Shown one piece after another: positions 1-7,743 of a DNA stretch of 64,000 bases. Origin of the DNA: Bradyrhizobium hereditatis (GTDB taxonomy: Bacteria > Pseudomonadota > Alphaproteobacteria > Rhizobiales > Xanthobacteraceae); contig NZ_JAGKJK010000007.1 in the NCBI RefSeq assembly GCF_020329435.1, positions 62,001 to 126,000 of the forward strand, written 5' to 3'. The notes below the pieces were generated by a model, which was not told where the DNA came from, did no database searches, and saw only the letters and a list, made by a program, of their open reading frames with translations. How positions within the stretch are numbered: the first letter of the stretch is position 1; every line of letters starts with the position of its first letter. The translations under genes were made by a program, and so were the position numbers.

Positions 1-504
1 GGCGCGGACGACATTCTGGCATCCGCCGGATTCGCTCTGGAAGAGGAAGCGCTTCTGGAAATCGCGCTTTCCGATCCCGGCCGCCACGATGATCGCGCAG
101 AAGCCGCCGCGTCGGTGCTGGGCCCGATCGCCGTGGGCCGCATGGTTGATGCGTTCCTCGACGCAGGAGCGCGGCTGCGCGTCGATGGAAGATTCGACCA
201 AACCGCGAGCGAGATATACAACGGACTACAGACTCGAATCGCGCACGTGCAGGGCGCGAGTCTCGTCGCCGCTGTGCTTGCGCGCTCGGTGCAGGCGGAC
301 AACGGGCGGATGGCGCGCTTAGCCGAACTTCTCTCGCGACATCCCGATGGCGACACAGATCGCGGCAGACCCTTCGATCCGGCCTCGCTCGCGGCCGTTG
401 AAGCCCTCGTCGAAGACTGGGGCAGCCGGATGCTGGCCTCTGCGGACGCGCAGCGCTGGCATAAGGCCAGCATCGCTACGCTGCCAGCCATGCTCCCTCC
501 GTAG
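1..504 (+). pseudogene. 5'-truncated helical-repeat protein, upstream part of a frameshifted gene
   Basis: The frame is open from the first base of the window, so the N-terminus lies outside. The visible 167 residues are rich in Ala, Leu, Asp and Arg and read as amphipathic helices of the kind seen in HEAT/ARM solenoids. There is no catalytic motif. It stops at TAG 502-504, and the +2 frame opening at 465 continues in the same style into the next entry. I therefore read the two as halves of one large protein separated by a one-base indel around 480-505. A genuine two-gene arrangement is possible, but the second half has only a TTG start and no visible ribosome binding site. The function is not recognisable from this piece. 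Confidence 0.55.
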
Positions 505-509
505 GCCTG

Positions 510-1943
510 TTGCCCATCTTGAAACGGCTACTGGACGATAATCTGCGGCGTTACCGGGCGTTCCGCGAGGAGGCAAAAGCTGCTGGCTGGCGGCAAGGCG
601 AGGCCTCGAATGAAGCTCACCAGCCCATGACGCACGAGTACCAGCGTGCATTCCTGGCAATCAAAGCGCCGGAAACGGCCGCCATGATGCAGGAATACCT
701 ACAAGACGAGCACTTCGGCGAACTTGCCGCGCAGGTGCTCGCTGACCAATGGCGCACTGCAAACGAGCTGCCGAAAGATAAGCGCTTTCCGTTCGGCGTG
801 GACTTCTCGGGCGTGGAGGAAAAGCGCGCGGCGCGCGCCGTCGATCCTGACGCAACGTCGGCGGAGGCGGAAGCGATCTTCGCGGCTATTGAGTCCCTCA
901 TTGCGGATGGCGCGACCGACGAGCAGAAAAAGCTCGCCGTCGCTCTCGGCATTGTGGCGTCACGGCTCCCGCACGGGCAGCGTGATAGCACGATCCAGAA
1001 GCTCATTGCCCTCGCACCGAGGCGCACACGTTCTGATCTGCTCCTGGGCCTCGTCCTCTCGGGGGAGGAGATCGACACCAAAATTGTCGGCGACGGGATC
1101 TCCGAAGTCCTCGAGGCAGCAAAAACCAAGCCATGGATATTGACGCAGAGCGATGGTGATGAATTGAAAAGTTGGCTGCGCCTACTGCCGTTCGTAAATC
1201 AACCGACCGAGGCGTTAGCCTTCGTACGTGACATGCCGCCCGCGCAGCGCGAGCCGCGCTTCTTGGAGGGGATGGTCGGAGCTCTTGCCGATGCTCCTTC
1301 GGGCGAATCTGAAGAGGTCTTATTCAAGCTCGCCGAGGAAGACCCGCGCTTCTATTTGAACGACCGGTGGCGCACGGCAGTCCTGCGGTTCGGCACACCA
1401 TCTTCAGCACGTCGAATCGTTGACCTGACCGCCAGCGGGGCTTTCGACCGGACGGGAAATCACTGGCATTTGGCGGGAGAACTCGGCAGCCTGATCGAGG
1501 CACATCCGGATCTACGCGCCCATTTGTATAGCCTATTGAAAGGCGGCCCAACTACGCCCGGACTTGCCATGCTGGCCCGGGCAGTCGCAGAGGCTCCCGA
1601 CGAGGACGGCTTGCTGTTACTCATAAAATTCGAACAGGAACAGAAACGGACCTTTGTGACGTGGCAAACCATTGACCGGCTCGTCACACAGCATGTGCCG
1701 TCTAGCGATTGGGCAGGTGCATACGACGTTGTTCCGGTTCCTGCCGGCAGCTTGCGCCAAAAGCTGCTGGCACTGACAACAGACGGCGGTCACGCTGACG
1801 CCGCTGCGCGGTGGCTGCGTCAGATTGACTGGATTAGGGATGAACACGGAATGCCGGAAGCAGAGCCGCGTCACCCCGATCTGCCGTCCGGCAAGTCATG
1901 GCCAATTATGCAGCCAGACCCGGACGCTACAGCGGAAGGTTAG
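510..1943 (+). pseudogene. Helical-repeat (HEAT-like) C-terminal part of a large protein
   Basis: This 477-residue stretch consists of successive helix pairs of about 35-45 residues, with motifs such as LLLGLVLSGEEID and FLEGMVGALADAPSGE spaced regularly. That is an alpha-solenoid pattern. It ends in a short conserved-looking tail (AARWLRQIDWIRDE, then EPRHPDLPSGKSWPI). Tails of this style occur, as far as I remember, at the ends of large rhizobial STAND/NACHT-type proteins, where the solenoid acts as a sensor. That assignment is inference and would need the missing N-terminus. The only starts are TTG 510 and later internal codons, which supports reading it as the 3' part of a frameshifted gene. 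It converges on the MocR gene. Confidence 0.55.
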
Positions 1944-2203
1944 CTCCGCTGCGTCGAAGGCCAGCGATGTCCGTTGTTGACCCGGCCATGCGGGAAGATC
2001 TCCTTCGGGTCATTGGCGGAAGAACGCTAGGCGACCATAACGCGTCCGCTTCTGGGAGGATAGCGACCGAATTGCGCTGCGGAAGAGTCGGTTGAGACCG
2101 CGAGTCGGACCGTGATTCAAGCTTGGGAAGCCAGGGCCCGAATCATGCGCTACGAACTCACCGATCATGAATCGACGGCCAACGGATTGAGCGCTTCTTC
2201 AGA
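1944..2203. other. Convergent intergenic spacer
   Basis: This is 260 bases between the solenoid gene and the converging MocR gene. I see no credible gene, strong hairpin-plus-T terminator or repeat here. Confidence 0.5.
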
Positions 2204-3544
2204 CTACTCGGTCGTATCGACGTCTTCCTTTGCCGTCAGCATGCCCGATAGCGTTCGCAGCGCCAGATCGAGCTGCTCGGTGCTGGGCGCGCCGAGCGCC
2301 AGGCGGACGGCGTTGGGGGCATGGCCTGGAGTTACAGCGAACGTAGTCGAAGGGGTGAGCGCGATGTCGCGCCGGGCTGCGGCCGCAACGAAGGTCTGCG
2401 AGCGCCAATGTGGGGGCAGGGTGAGCCACAGATGGTAGGACTTGACGTTCGCCTGCACCTCGAAGCCGGCGAGGTATTTGGCCGCCAACTGCTGGCGCCG
2501 CGCCGCATCGATCCGTTTCAGGCGTGAGAGTTCGGCCACTGTGCCGTCGGCCATCAGCCGTTGCCCGGCCGCGAATGCAAAGCCGGAAGCCGTCCATCCT
2601 CCCGATCGAACCGCGGCCATGACGCGCTCCCGCAGACGCGGCGGCGAAACGATGAAGCCGAGTGCAAGGCCAGGCGCCACCTTCTTCGACAGACTGTCGA
2701 GCGTGATGCAGATGTCGGGCGCCAGCGCGGCCATCGGCGTTTCCTCATCGAGAAAGCCATAGACGGTGTCCTCGATGACGGTGAGGCCGAGTTTTTCGAC
2801 GACACGCAGCAATTCGGCCCGGCGGGCCTGCGGCATGGTCATGCCGAGCGGATTTTGAATTGTCGGCTGGATGTACAGCGCCGACAAATGGGCCTCTCGG
2901 TGCGCCTTCTGCACGGCGTCGGGGCGAACGCCGTTCTCATCCATCGAGAGCGGCACAAGCGTGACGCCGAGCCGTGCGGCGATGTCCTTGATAAAGGGAT
3001 AGGTCAGCGCCTCGACGCCACAGCGGCCGCCACTTGGCACCGTCGCTGCCAGCGCGGCGGCGATGCACTGCCTGCCGTTCGCGGTGAAGACGAGCTGATC
3101 GGGGGCCGGAGACCAGTCCTGGCGGGAAAGAAACTCGGCGGAAATCGTCCGCGCCGCCAGCGTGCCCGTCGTAGTCGAGTGCCGCAATGCGAGATCGAGC
3201 ACTTCGGGGCGCTCGAGTCCCGCAAGGCTCCTTGCGATCATCGCTGATTGTGTCGGCAGGATCGGATAGTTCACTTCCAGATCGATGCGTGCGCCGCGAG
3301 GTTCGGTAGGCATGGCGATGCCGCGGCGCGTTTCCCCCGAAACGAAGGTGCCACGCCCGACTTCGCCGACCACGAGGCCACGACGCAACAGCTCTGCGTA
3401 AACCCGGCTCGCGGTCGAGACCGCGATCTTTCGCTGATACGCGAAGCTGCGTTGCGGAGGCAGGCGGTCGCCGGGCTTGAGCGAGCCGTTGGCGATCTCG
3501 GCTGCGACGGTATCGGCAAGCTTCAGGTACTCGAACTTCGACAT
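2204..3544 (-). CDS. MocR/PdxR-type transcriptional regulator (GntR HTH fused to aminotransferase-like domain)
   Basis: The N-terminal ~70 residues form a GntR winged helix (LADTVAAEIANGSLKPGDRL, then STASRVYAELLRRGLV). The remaining ~370 residues are a fold-type I aminotransferase domain. The PLP lysine lies in the motif DSLSKKVAPGLALG, so cofactor binding appears intact. In this family the aminotransferase domain is a PLP or ligand sensor rather than a metabolic enzyme. I chose ATG 3544 because the GntR domain starts there; an upstream start at 3637 would add about 31 unrelated residues and run through the operator boxes. The gene diverges from a DUF1127 gene. Three TTGCAC-YGAGA boxes lie between them, one of them 2 bases from this start, which suggests autoregulation and control of the neighbour. 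Confidence 0.85.
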   Translation of the reverse strand: MSKFEYLKLADTVAAEIANGSLKPGDRLPPQRSFAYQRKIAVSTASRVYAELLRRGLVVGEVGRGTFVSGETRRGIAMPTEPRGARIDLEVNYPILPTQSAMIARSLAGLERPEVLDLALRHSTTTGTLAARTISAEFLSRQDWSPAPDQLVFTANGRQCIAAALAATVPSGGRCGVEALTYPFIKDIAARLGVTLVPLSMDENGVRPDAVQKAHREAHLSALYIQPTIQNPLGMTMPQARRAELLRVVEKLGLTVIEDTVYGFLDEETPMAALAPDICITLDSLSKKVAPGLALGFIVSPPRLRERVMAAVRSGGWTASGFAFAAGQRLMADGTVAELSRLKRIDAARRQQLAAKYLAGFEVQANVKSYHLWLTLPPHWRSQTFVAAAARRDIALTPSTTFAVTPGHAPNAVRLALGAPSTEQLDLALRTLSGMLTAKEDVDTTE

Positions 3545-3546
3545 TA

Positions 3547-3636
3547 TTGCACCGAGAGCAATGTTTCCCTTGCACCGAGAAATGTATCGGATCATTTTGA
3601 ACCCATCAAGCCCATGATTGCACTGAGAGGGGTGCA
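3547..3636. promoter_or_regulatory. Repeated TTGCAC-YGAGA operator-like boxes
   Basis: TTGCACCGAGAG occurs at 3547-3558, TTGCACCGAGA at 3570-3580 and TTGCACTGAGAG at 3618-3629, all in the same orientation. The third is followed by GTGCAA (3631-3636), so it also forms an inverted repeat TTGCAC-N7-GTGCAA. Starts are 23 and 48 bases apart, about two and four and a half helical turns. MocR regulators typically bind direct repeats, so these are the natural candidates for the binding sites of the adjacent MocR protein. Confidence 0.6.
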
Positions 3637-3722
3637 AGCAATCAGATCATTGGAAGGTGCAGGCGCCTCGCAGCGTTTGCGCCAACGGCAGCGGTTTGCC
3701 GTGTGAAAGAAGGAGAAGGACG

Positions 3723-3959
3723 ATGACGACGATATCCCAGACGGCAGGTCAGTCTGCTTCCCGCAAGAGCCCGGCCGGATTTTTCGGCGTGCTCGCAGGC
3801 TGGGTGAACGGCATCGTCACCTATTTCGCGCACCGCGAGGCTGTCAAAACGTTAAGCGAGCTGGACGATCGTGCGCTTCGCGACATCGGGGTCGAGCGCA
3901 GCCAGATTGAATCAGCCGTGCGCGGCATGATTGATCCGATGTACGGGCGGATGATGTGA
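3723..3959 (+). CDS. DUF1127 small protein
   Basis: A 78-residue protein with a short N-terminal region and a C-terminal DUF1127 helix pair (LSELDDRALRDIGVERSQIE). DUF1127 proteins are small basic or helical proteins of alphaproteobacteria. Some family members act in RNA turnover and in phosphate or stress physiology, but none of that can be assigned here. The start at 3723 has a good ribosome binding site (AAGGAGAAGG). It diverges from the MocR gene across the repeated boxes, so MocR control is likely. A strong terminator follows at 3988. Confidence 0.8.
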   Translation: MTTISQTAGQSASRKSPAGFFGVLAGWVNGIVTYFAHREAVKTLSELDDRALRDIGVERSQIESAVRGMIDPMYGRMM

Positions 3960-3987
3960 GGCATTTGGATTGAATGCTCTGACACCG

Positions 3988-4019
3988 TCGGCCCGGTCGA
4001 TAGGCCGGGCCGAGTTTTT
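3988..4019 (+). terminator. Rho-independent terminator of the DUF1127 gene
   Basis: The 9-bp stem TCGGCCCGG / CCGGGCCGA has an 8-base loop and is followed by GAG-like bases overlapping the stem and then TTTTT at 4015-4019. Confidence 0.8.
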
Positions 4020-4270
4020 CGCGGGGCGCTCCGGCGTAACGTCCTACGTGGGCGATGCGGACAACATCGACAATATCGTCGCCGGCGGCACCGCGTCGGT
4101 GACGGCGAACATTTCGGGGCCCGGACGCAAGCGCCGTGAGGCTGCTGGCCGGGTCCGTCGTACTTTGCATGGGGTTGTTTTCGATATTTTGTGTTTGGAC
4201 CCTGCGATGTAGCCCCGAAAGCGCATCTGCACGACGTCCAGGCTACGAGATCGTGGTGCTTTGCGCTCCG

Positions 4271-4696
4271 CTAGTGCCGGACTACCAGCACCGAGCACTT
4301 GGCGTAACGCACGACGTGGCCGGCATTGGACCCGAGAAAATAGGTCCGCATCGCCGGCCGGTGCGAGGTCATCACGATCAGATCCGCCTTGATCGCCGCC
4401 GCCTCTTCGAGGATCTCGTGATAGATGCCGCCTTTCCGCACTGCGGCGGAAATGCGTGATGGCTCGATGCCGGATTCCTTTGCCACGATGGCGAGCGCTT
4501 CCTCCGATGTCGCGCGCTGCTGGGCGTCGAAATCGGCGGGTACATATTCCGCTAGCATCGCCGGCGTCATCGGCAGCACGTTGAGCAGACGCACTTTGCC
4601 GTTCCATGTCTGCGACAGCGTTGCGGCGGTGGCGATCGCGGGCTTGGCAAGGTCGGTGTCGGCCAGATCGATTGGCACGAGAATCGACTTGAACAT
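4271..4696 (-). CDS. Universal stress protein, UspA family
   Basis: A single UspA domain of 141 residues, the normal length. It opens with FKSILVPIDLADTD, contains DLIVMTSH in the nucleotide-binding region and ends with a GSNAGHVVRYAKCSVLVVR strand-helix-strand. The glycine-rich ATP-binding loop is a variant of G-2x-G-9x-G(S/T), with the last part kept as GSNA, so ATP binding is uncertain. The start at 4696 follows a GGGAGCAGCAG ribosome binding site. It stands alone, and no regulatory site was recognised. Confidence 0.88.
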   Translation of the reverse strand: MFKSILVPIDLADTDLAKPAIATAATLSQTWNGKVRLLNVLPMTPAMLAEYVPADFDAQQRATSEEALAIVAKESGIEPSRISAAVRKGGIYHEILEEAAAIKADLIVMTSHRPAMRTYFLGSNAGHVVRYAKCSVLVVRH

Positions 4697-4849
4697 CTGC
4701 TGCTCCCGCTGCGACGGTCCGGTTCCGATTTATCAGAAGCCGACTCTAGCCTCTTGTTTTGACGCGGTTTCTTTTAAGCGAACTTGTTACTATTTCGCTC
4801 GAAAAACGGTGGTCAGTTTAGCATGATCGGACTTGGATGTCCGCCTGAC

Positions 4850-5404
4850 TCAATCATCGAGCGCCTGCTTCAGCAGCTTCGGGCTAGTGAAGCGCACAAG
4901 CTTGCCGCGGCGGAACGCCACCTCGCTCCAGTCGTCGATCGCGAAATCCAGGATGGCGAGGCCTGCGGTTGGCAGATTGTCCTCAAGTGATTTCTTCGCC
5001 GCCGCGTCGCCGCTGCCGGCGAGCATGAGCGCCAGCTCGTGCATGCCGGGATTGTGGCCGATCAGCATCAAGCGCACGGGATCGGTGACCTCGGCCATGC
5101 GGATGATTTGCAGGAGCTGCGTCGGCTCGGCACCGTAAATCTCGTCGAGCAATTCGACCTGGGGCTGCGGCGGTCTATCCCGCACTGCATCCTTCATCGC
5201 TTCGCGCGCGATTTCCCAGGTCTGCCGCGCCCGCACAGCGGTTGAAACCAGAACGGCATCGGGAAAGGGCGGATGCCGGCCGATCCAGGTTCCGATGGCG
5301 GCGGAGTCCCGCCGGCCGCGTTCGTCGAGACGGCGGTCGTGGTCATGGCCCGAAGGCGCGTCGTGTTCTGTCTTAGCGTGACGCAGCAGCATCAAACGGC
5401 GCAT
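4850..5404 (-). CDS. SixA-like histidine phosphatase
   Basis: A 184-residue histidine-phosphatase superfamily protein. The catalytic LRHAKTEHD motif is at residues 7-15 (variant of RHG) and the second active-site histidine is in MLIGHNPGMHEL. The SixA subgroup dephosphorylates phosphohistidine in signalling proteins; the partner here is unknown. The segment after LAGSG with DNLPTAGLAILDF is the usual SixA-like C-terminal half. The gene lies between usp (same strand) and a divergent FAD oxidoreductase, with no operon partner. Confidence 0.85.
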   Translation of the reverse strand: MRRLMLLRHAKTEHDAPSGHDHDRRLDERGRRDSAAIGTWIGRHPPFPDAVLVSTAVRARQTWEIAREAMKDAVRDRPPQPQVELLDEIYGAEPTQLLQIIRMAEVTDPVRLMLIGHNPGMHELALMLAGSGDAAAKKSLEDNLPTAGLAILDFAIDDWSEVAFRRGKLVRFTSPKLLKQALDD

Positions 5405-5498
5405 GGGCGCATTCTCGATTCGGTCTTAGTCTGGACTAATCTACAGGCTCATGTCTCGGACAAGGTGACAAGCGCCGCAGCGGCCCGTAAGAAACGCC

Positions 5499-6989
5499 AT
5501 GCCCGAGACTTTCACAAGTGTGACCAACGGCCCCGAGGATGACGCGCCTTTTCGCTCGCGTCTTTCATTCGACCTGGATGTTGACATTTGCGTGGTGGGA
5601 GCCGGACTTGCCGGCCTCACCGCAGCGCTGGAGGCCGCGCGACTTGGCGCCAGCGTGGCCGTGCTCGAAGGCCGACATGTCGGCTGGAACGCATCTGGCC
5701 ATCAAGTCGGCACAGTCATGCCGGGCTACAGTCTTCCAATCGGCGACCTGATCGAGCGGGTCGGGCTCGAGGACGCGCGCGAGCTGTGGGCGATGTCGAA
5801 GGAGGGCGCCGAATACGTTCGTGCCGCCGCGACCGAAGACGCGATGCCGGGAATCGCCCTGACGGAAGGGGCGCTGGAGGTCTCCAATGTCGACGCCGGC
5901 GAGACGCTGATCAGCCGGCTGCAGTCATTGAGCGAGGATTTCGAGACCGAGGTCGAGGGATGGCAAGTCGATCGCGTTCGCGATCAGCTTGGAACGGAGC
6001 GATATTTCCACGGCATCTATTTTCCGCGTGCGTTCCAGATCAACGGCCGCAAATACATCCACGGTCTTGCCGCGCAGGCAAGGCGGGCCGGTGCGCGCAT
6101 CTTCGAGGACACGCCCGTCGTCAGCATCGATCCGTCAGGCATTCGCAAGCGTATCGTGACGCCATCGGCGCGGCTGCGCGCCTCTCACATCGTGCTGGCC
6201 GGCAACGTCCATCTCGGTGCCCCGTTGCGCCGCCTGTCGGAAACGCTGCTGCCGGTCTGGCGCTATGCCGCCGTGACGGAACCGCTTGGCGAGCGGTTGG
6301 GCGAAATCATTGCCTTCAAGGGTTCGGTGGCCGACAGCGACGGCATCGATCATTTCCGGATCGTGGATGGTGATCGGCTGATGTGGGCGAGCCCGGAAAC
6401 CACCTGGGAAGCGCGGCCAAGCCGGTACGGCCCCGCCATTCAGCGCCGCATCGCCACCGTCTTCCCAAGGCTCGGCAAGGTGCCGATTGCCAACGTGTTC
6501 GGCGGTGCGGTCGGGGTGACGGTGCATGGCATGCCGCAGATCGGCCAGCTGCGCAAAGGGCTGTGGGTCGCCAGCGGTTTCGGTCGTCAGGGGCTGAATA
6601 CTGCGGCAATGGCGGGGCAGGTGATTGCACGCAGCATCCTCTGGGGCGAGGACCGCTGGAAACTGTTTTCGCCGTTTGAGCTGGTCTGGGCGGGCGGCGT
6701 TACCGGCCGCGTCGCCGGCCATTTGATCGGCCTGTGGGGGCGGGGTCATTCCGCCGCAGCGGGCGCGCTGGCCCGTTACCGCGAGGGCGCACGCGCCCGG
6801 GAACGTGTTCGCGAGGCGCGATTGGCGGAAGCCAATCGGCAGGCCGGAGCCAGGCCACCGCGCCGTCCGCCGCCGGGCGCGCCGCGCCCGGTGCGGCCGC
6901 AGCCGCCGCGGCCCGCCGAGCCGCAGGACGGCGGAATGCAGGCGGCTTCCTCGCGGGAAAGTGAGAAAATTCGCGGCGGATCGATGTAA
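5499..6989 (+). CDS. FAD-dependent oxidoreductase (DAO superfamily, PuuB-like)
   Basis: A 496-residue flavoprotein. The dinucleotide-binding motif CVVGAGLAGLTAALEAARLG sits at about residues 31-50, and the C-terminal half has GGAVGVTVHGMPQIG and ASGFGRQGLNTA, typical of D-amino-acid oxidase / gamma-glutamylputrescine oxidase relatives. The substrate cannot be told from sequence. The last ~60 residues are an Arg/Pro/Ala-rich tail absent from most relatives and probably disordered. The gene is followed closely by msrB on the same strand. Confidence 0.8.
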   Translation: MPETFTSVTNGPEDDAPFRSRLSFDLDVDICVVGAGLAGLTAALEAARLGASVAVLEGRHVGWNASGHQVGTVMPGYSLPIGDLIERVGLEDARELWAMSKEGAEYVRAAATEDAMPGIALTEGALEVSNVDAGETLISRLQSLSEDFETEVEGWQVDRVRDQLGTERYFHGIYFPRAFQINGRKYIHGLAAQARRAGARIFEDTPVVSIDPSGIRKRIVTPSARLRASHIVLAGNVHLGAPLRRLSETLLPVWRYAAVTEPLGERLGEIIAFKGSVADSDGIDHFRIVDGDRLMWASPETTWEARPSRYGPAIQRRIATVFPRLGKVPIANVFGGAVGVTVHGMPQIGQLRKGLWVASGFGRQGLNTAAMAGQVIARSILWGEDRWKLFSPFELVWAGGVTGRVAGHLIGLWGRGHSAAAGALARYREGARARERVREARLAEANRQAGARPPRRPPPGAPRPVRPQPPRPAEPQDGGMQAASSRESEKIRGGSM

Positions 6990-7053
6990 CGTCGGCGTCT
7001 TGGACCCGTATCTGATGGCGACGCTTATGCCCGCCACGCGCACGGAGACTTCC

Positions 7054-7554
7054 ATGTTCGACCGCCGTATCCTGCTTGCATCCGTTGCCGGCCTGTTTGG
7101 CCTGGCCGCGTTCCGCTGGCTGCGTTCAACGCCGGCAGAGGCCGCCGGGAAATTCGAGATCGAAAAGACCGACGCCGAATGGCGCGCGCAGCTCACGCCG
7201 CAGCAATACGAAATCCTGCGCAAGCACGGCACCGAGCGCCCAGGTTCGAGCCCGCTGCTGAAGGAAAAGCGCAAGGGCATCTTCGCCTGCGCCGGCTGCG
7301 ATCTGCCACTGTTCTCCTCGGATACCAAGTATGACAGCGGCACCGGTTGGCCGAGCTTCTGGCAGCCGCTCGACAATGCCTTGGGCAAGACCGAGGACCG
7401 CAGCTTCGGCATGATACGCACCGAAGTTCATTGCCGCCTCTGCGGCGGTCACCTTGGTCACGTCTTCGACGACGGGCCGCCGCCGACCGGTTTGCGCTAC
7501 TGCATCGACGGCTTTGGGATGGTGTTTCACCCGGCGGGGCCCTCCGCTTCGTAA
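7054..7554 (+). CDS. msrB: Exported peptide-methionine (R)-S-oxide reductase MsrB
   Basis: A 166-residue MsrB. The Zn-binding pairs CAGC and CRLC and the catalytic Cys in RYCIDG (about residue 150) are all present, so it should reduce methionine-R-sulfoxide. The N-terminus FDRRILLASVAGLFGLAAF is a twin-arginine-like export signal or anchor, which points to a periplasmic enzyme. The start at 7054 has GGAG 6 bases upstream; starts further upstream overlap the oxidoreductase gene. A strong terminator follows at 7595. Confidence 0.9.
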   Translation: MFDRRILLASVAGLFGLAAFRWLRSTPAEAAGKFEIEKTDAEWRAQLTPQQYEILRKHGTERPGSSPLLKEKRKGIFACAGCDLPLFSSDTKYDSGTGWPSFWQPLDNALGKTEDRSFGMIRTEVHCRLCGGHLGHVFDDGPPPTGLRYCIDGFGMVFHPAGPSAS

Positions 7555-7594
7555 CCGCCGTTGCTCGGCAATTGTTGCCCGCCCGGCAAATGTG

Positions 7595-7621
7595 CCCCGG
7601 TCCCCGGACCGGGGATTTTTT
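7595..7621 (+). terminator. Rho-independent terminator after msrB
   Basis: CCCCGGTC / GACCGGGG stem with a tight loop, followed by A and six T residues. It insulates msrB from the flgE promoter that begins about 30 bases later. Confidence 0.85.
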
Positions 7622-7653
7622 ATTAAGTCATTGATTTTTATTGATTTTGTAGG

Positions 7654-7670
7654 TTGGCACACCACTTGCG
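7654..7670 (+). promoter_or_regulatory. Sigma-54-type promoter of flgE-flgK-flgL
   Basis: TTGGCAC-ACCAC-TTGC has GG at 7656-7657 and GC at 7668-7669 with exactly 10 bases between, matching the RpoN -24/-12 consensus almost perfectly. The expected transcription start is near 7681, about 60 bases upstream of the flgE start. Hook genes of Caulobacter-like flagella are known to use sigma-54. Confidence 0.85.
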
Positions 7671-7743
7671 ACATCTTCTCCCGACGCGGCCTGCGTTTCC
7701 TTGGACCCGGCGAGCCGCCCGGATCGAAATTGGAGAAAATGTC

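Noticed and set aside
4044..4607. 187-codon minus-strand frame overlapping the universal stress gene
   Set aside because: It lies in another frame of the same strand as a clear UspA domain; no protein-like pattern.
6135..7421. 428-codon open frame on the minus strand across the oxidoreductase and msrB
   Set aside because: Overlaps two genes with conserved catalytic motifs and has none of its own.
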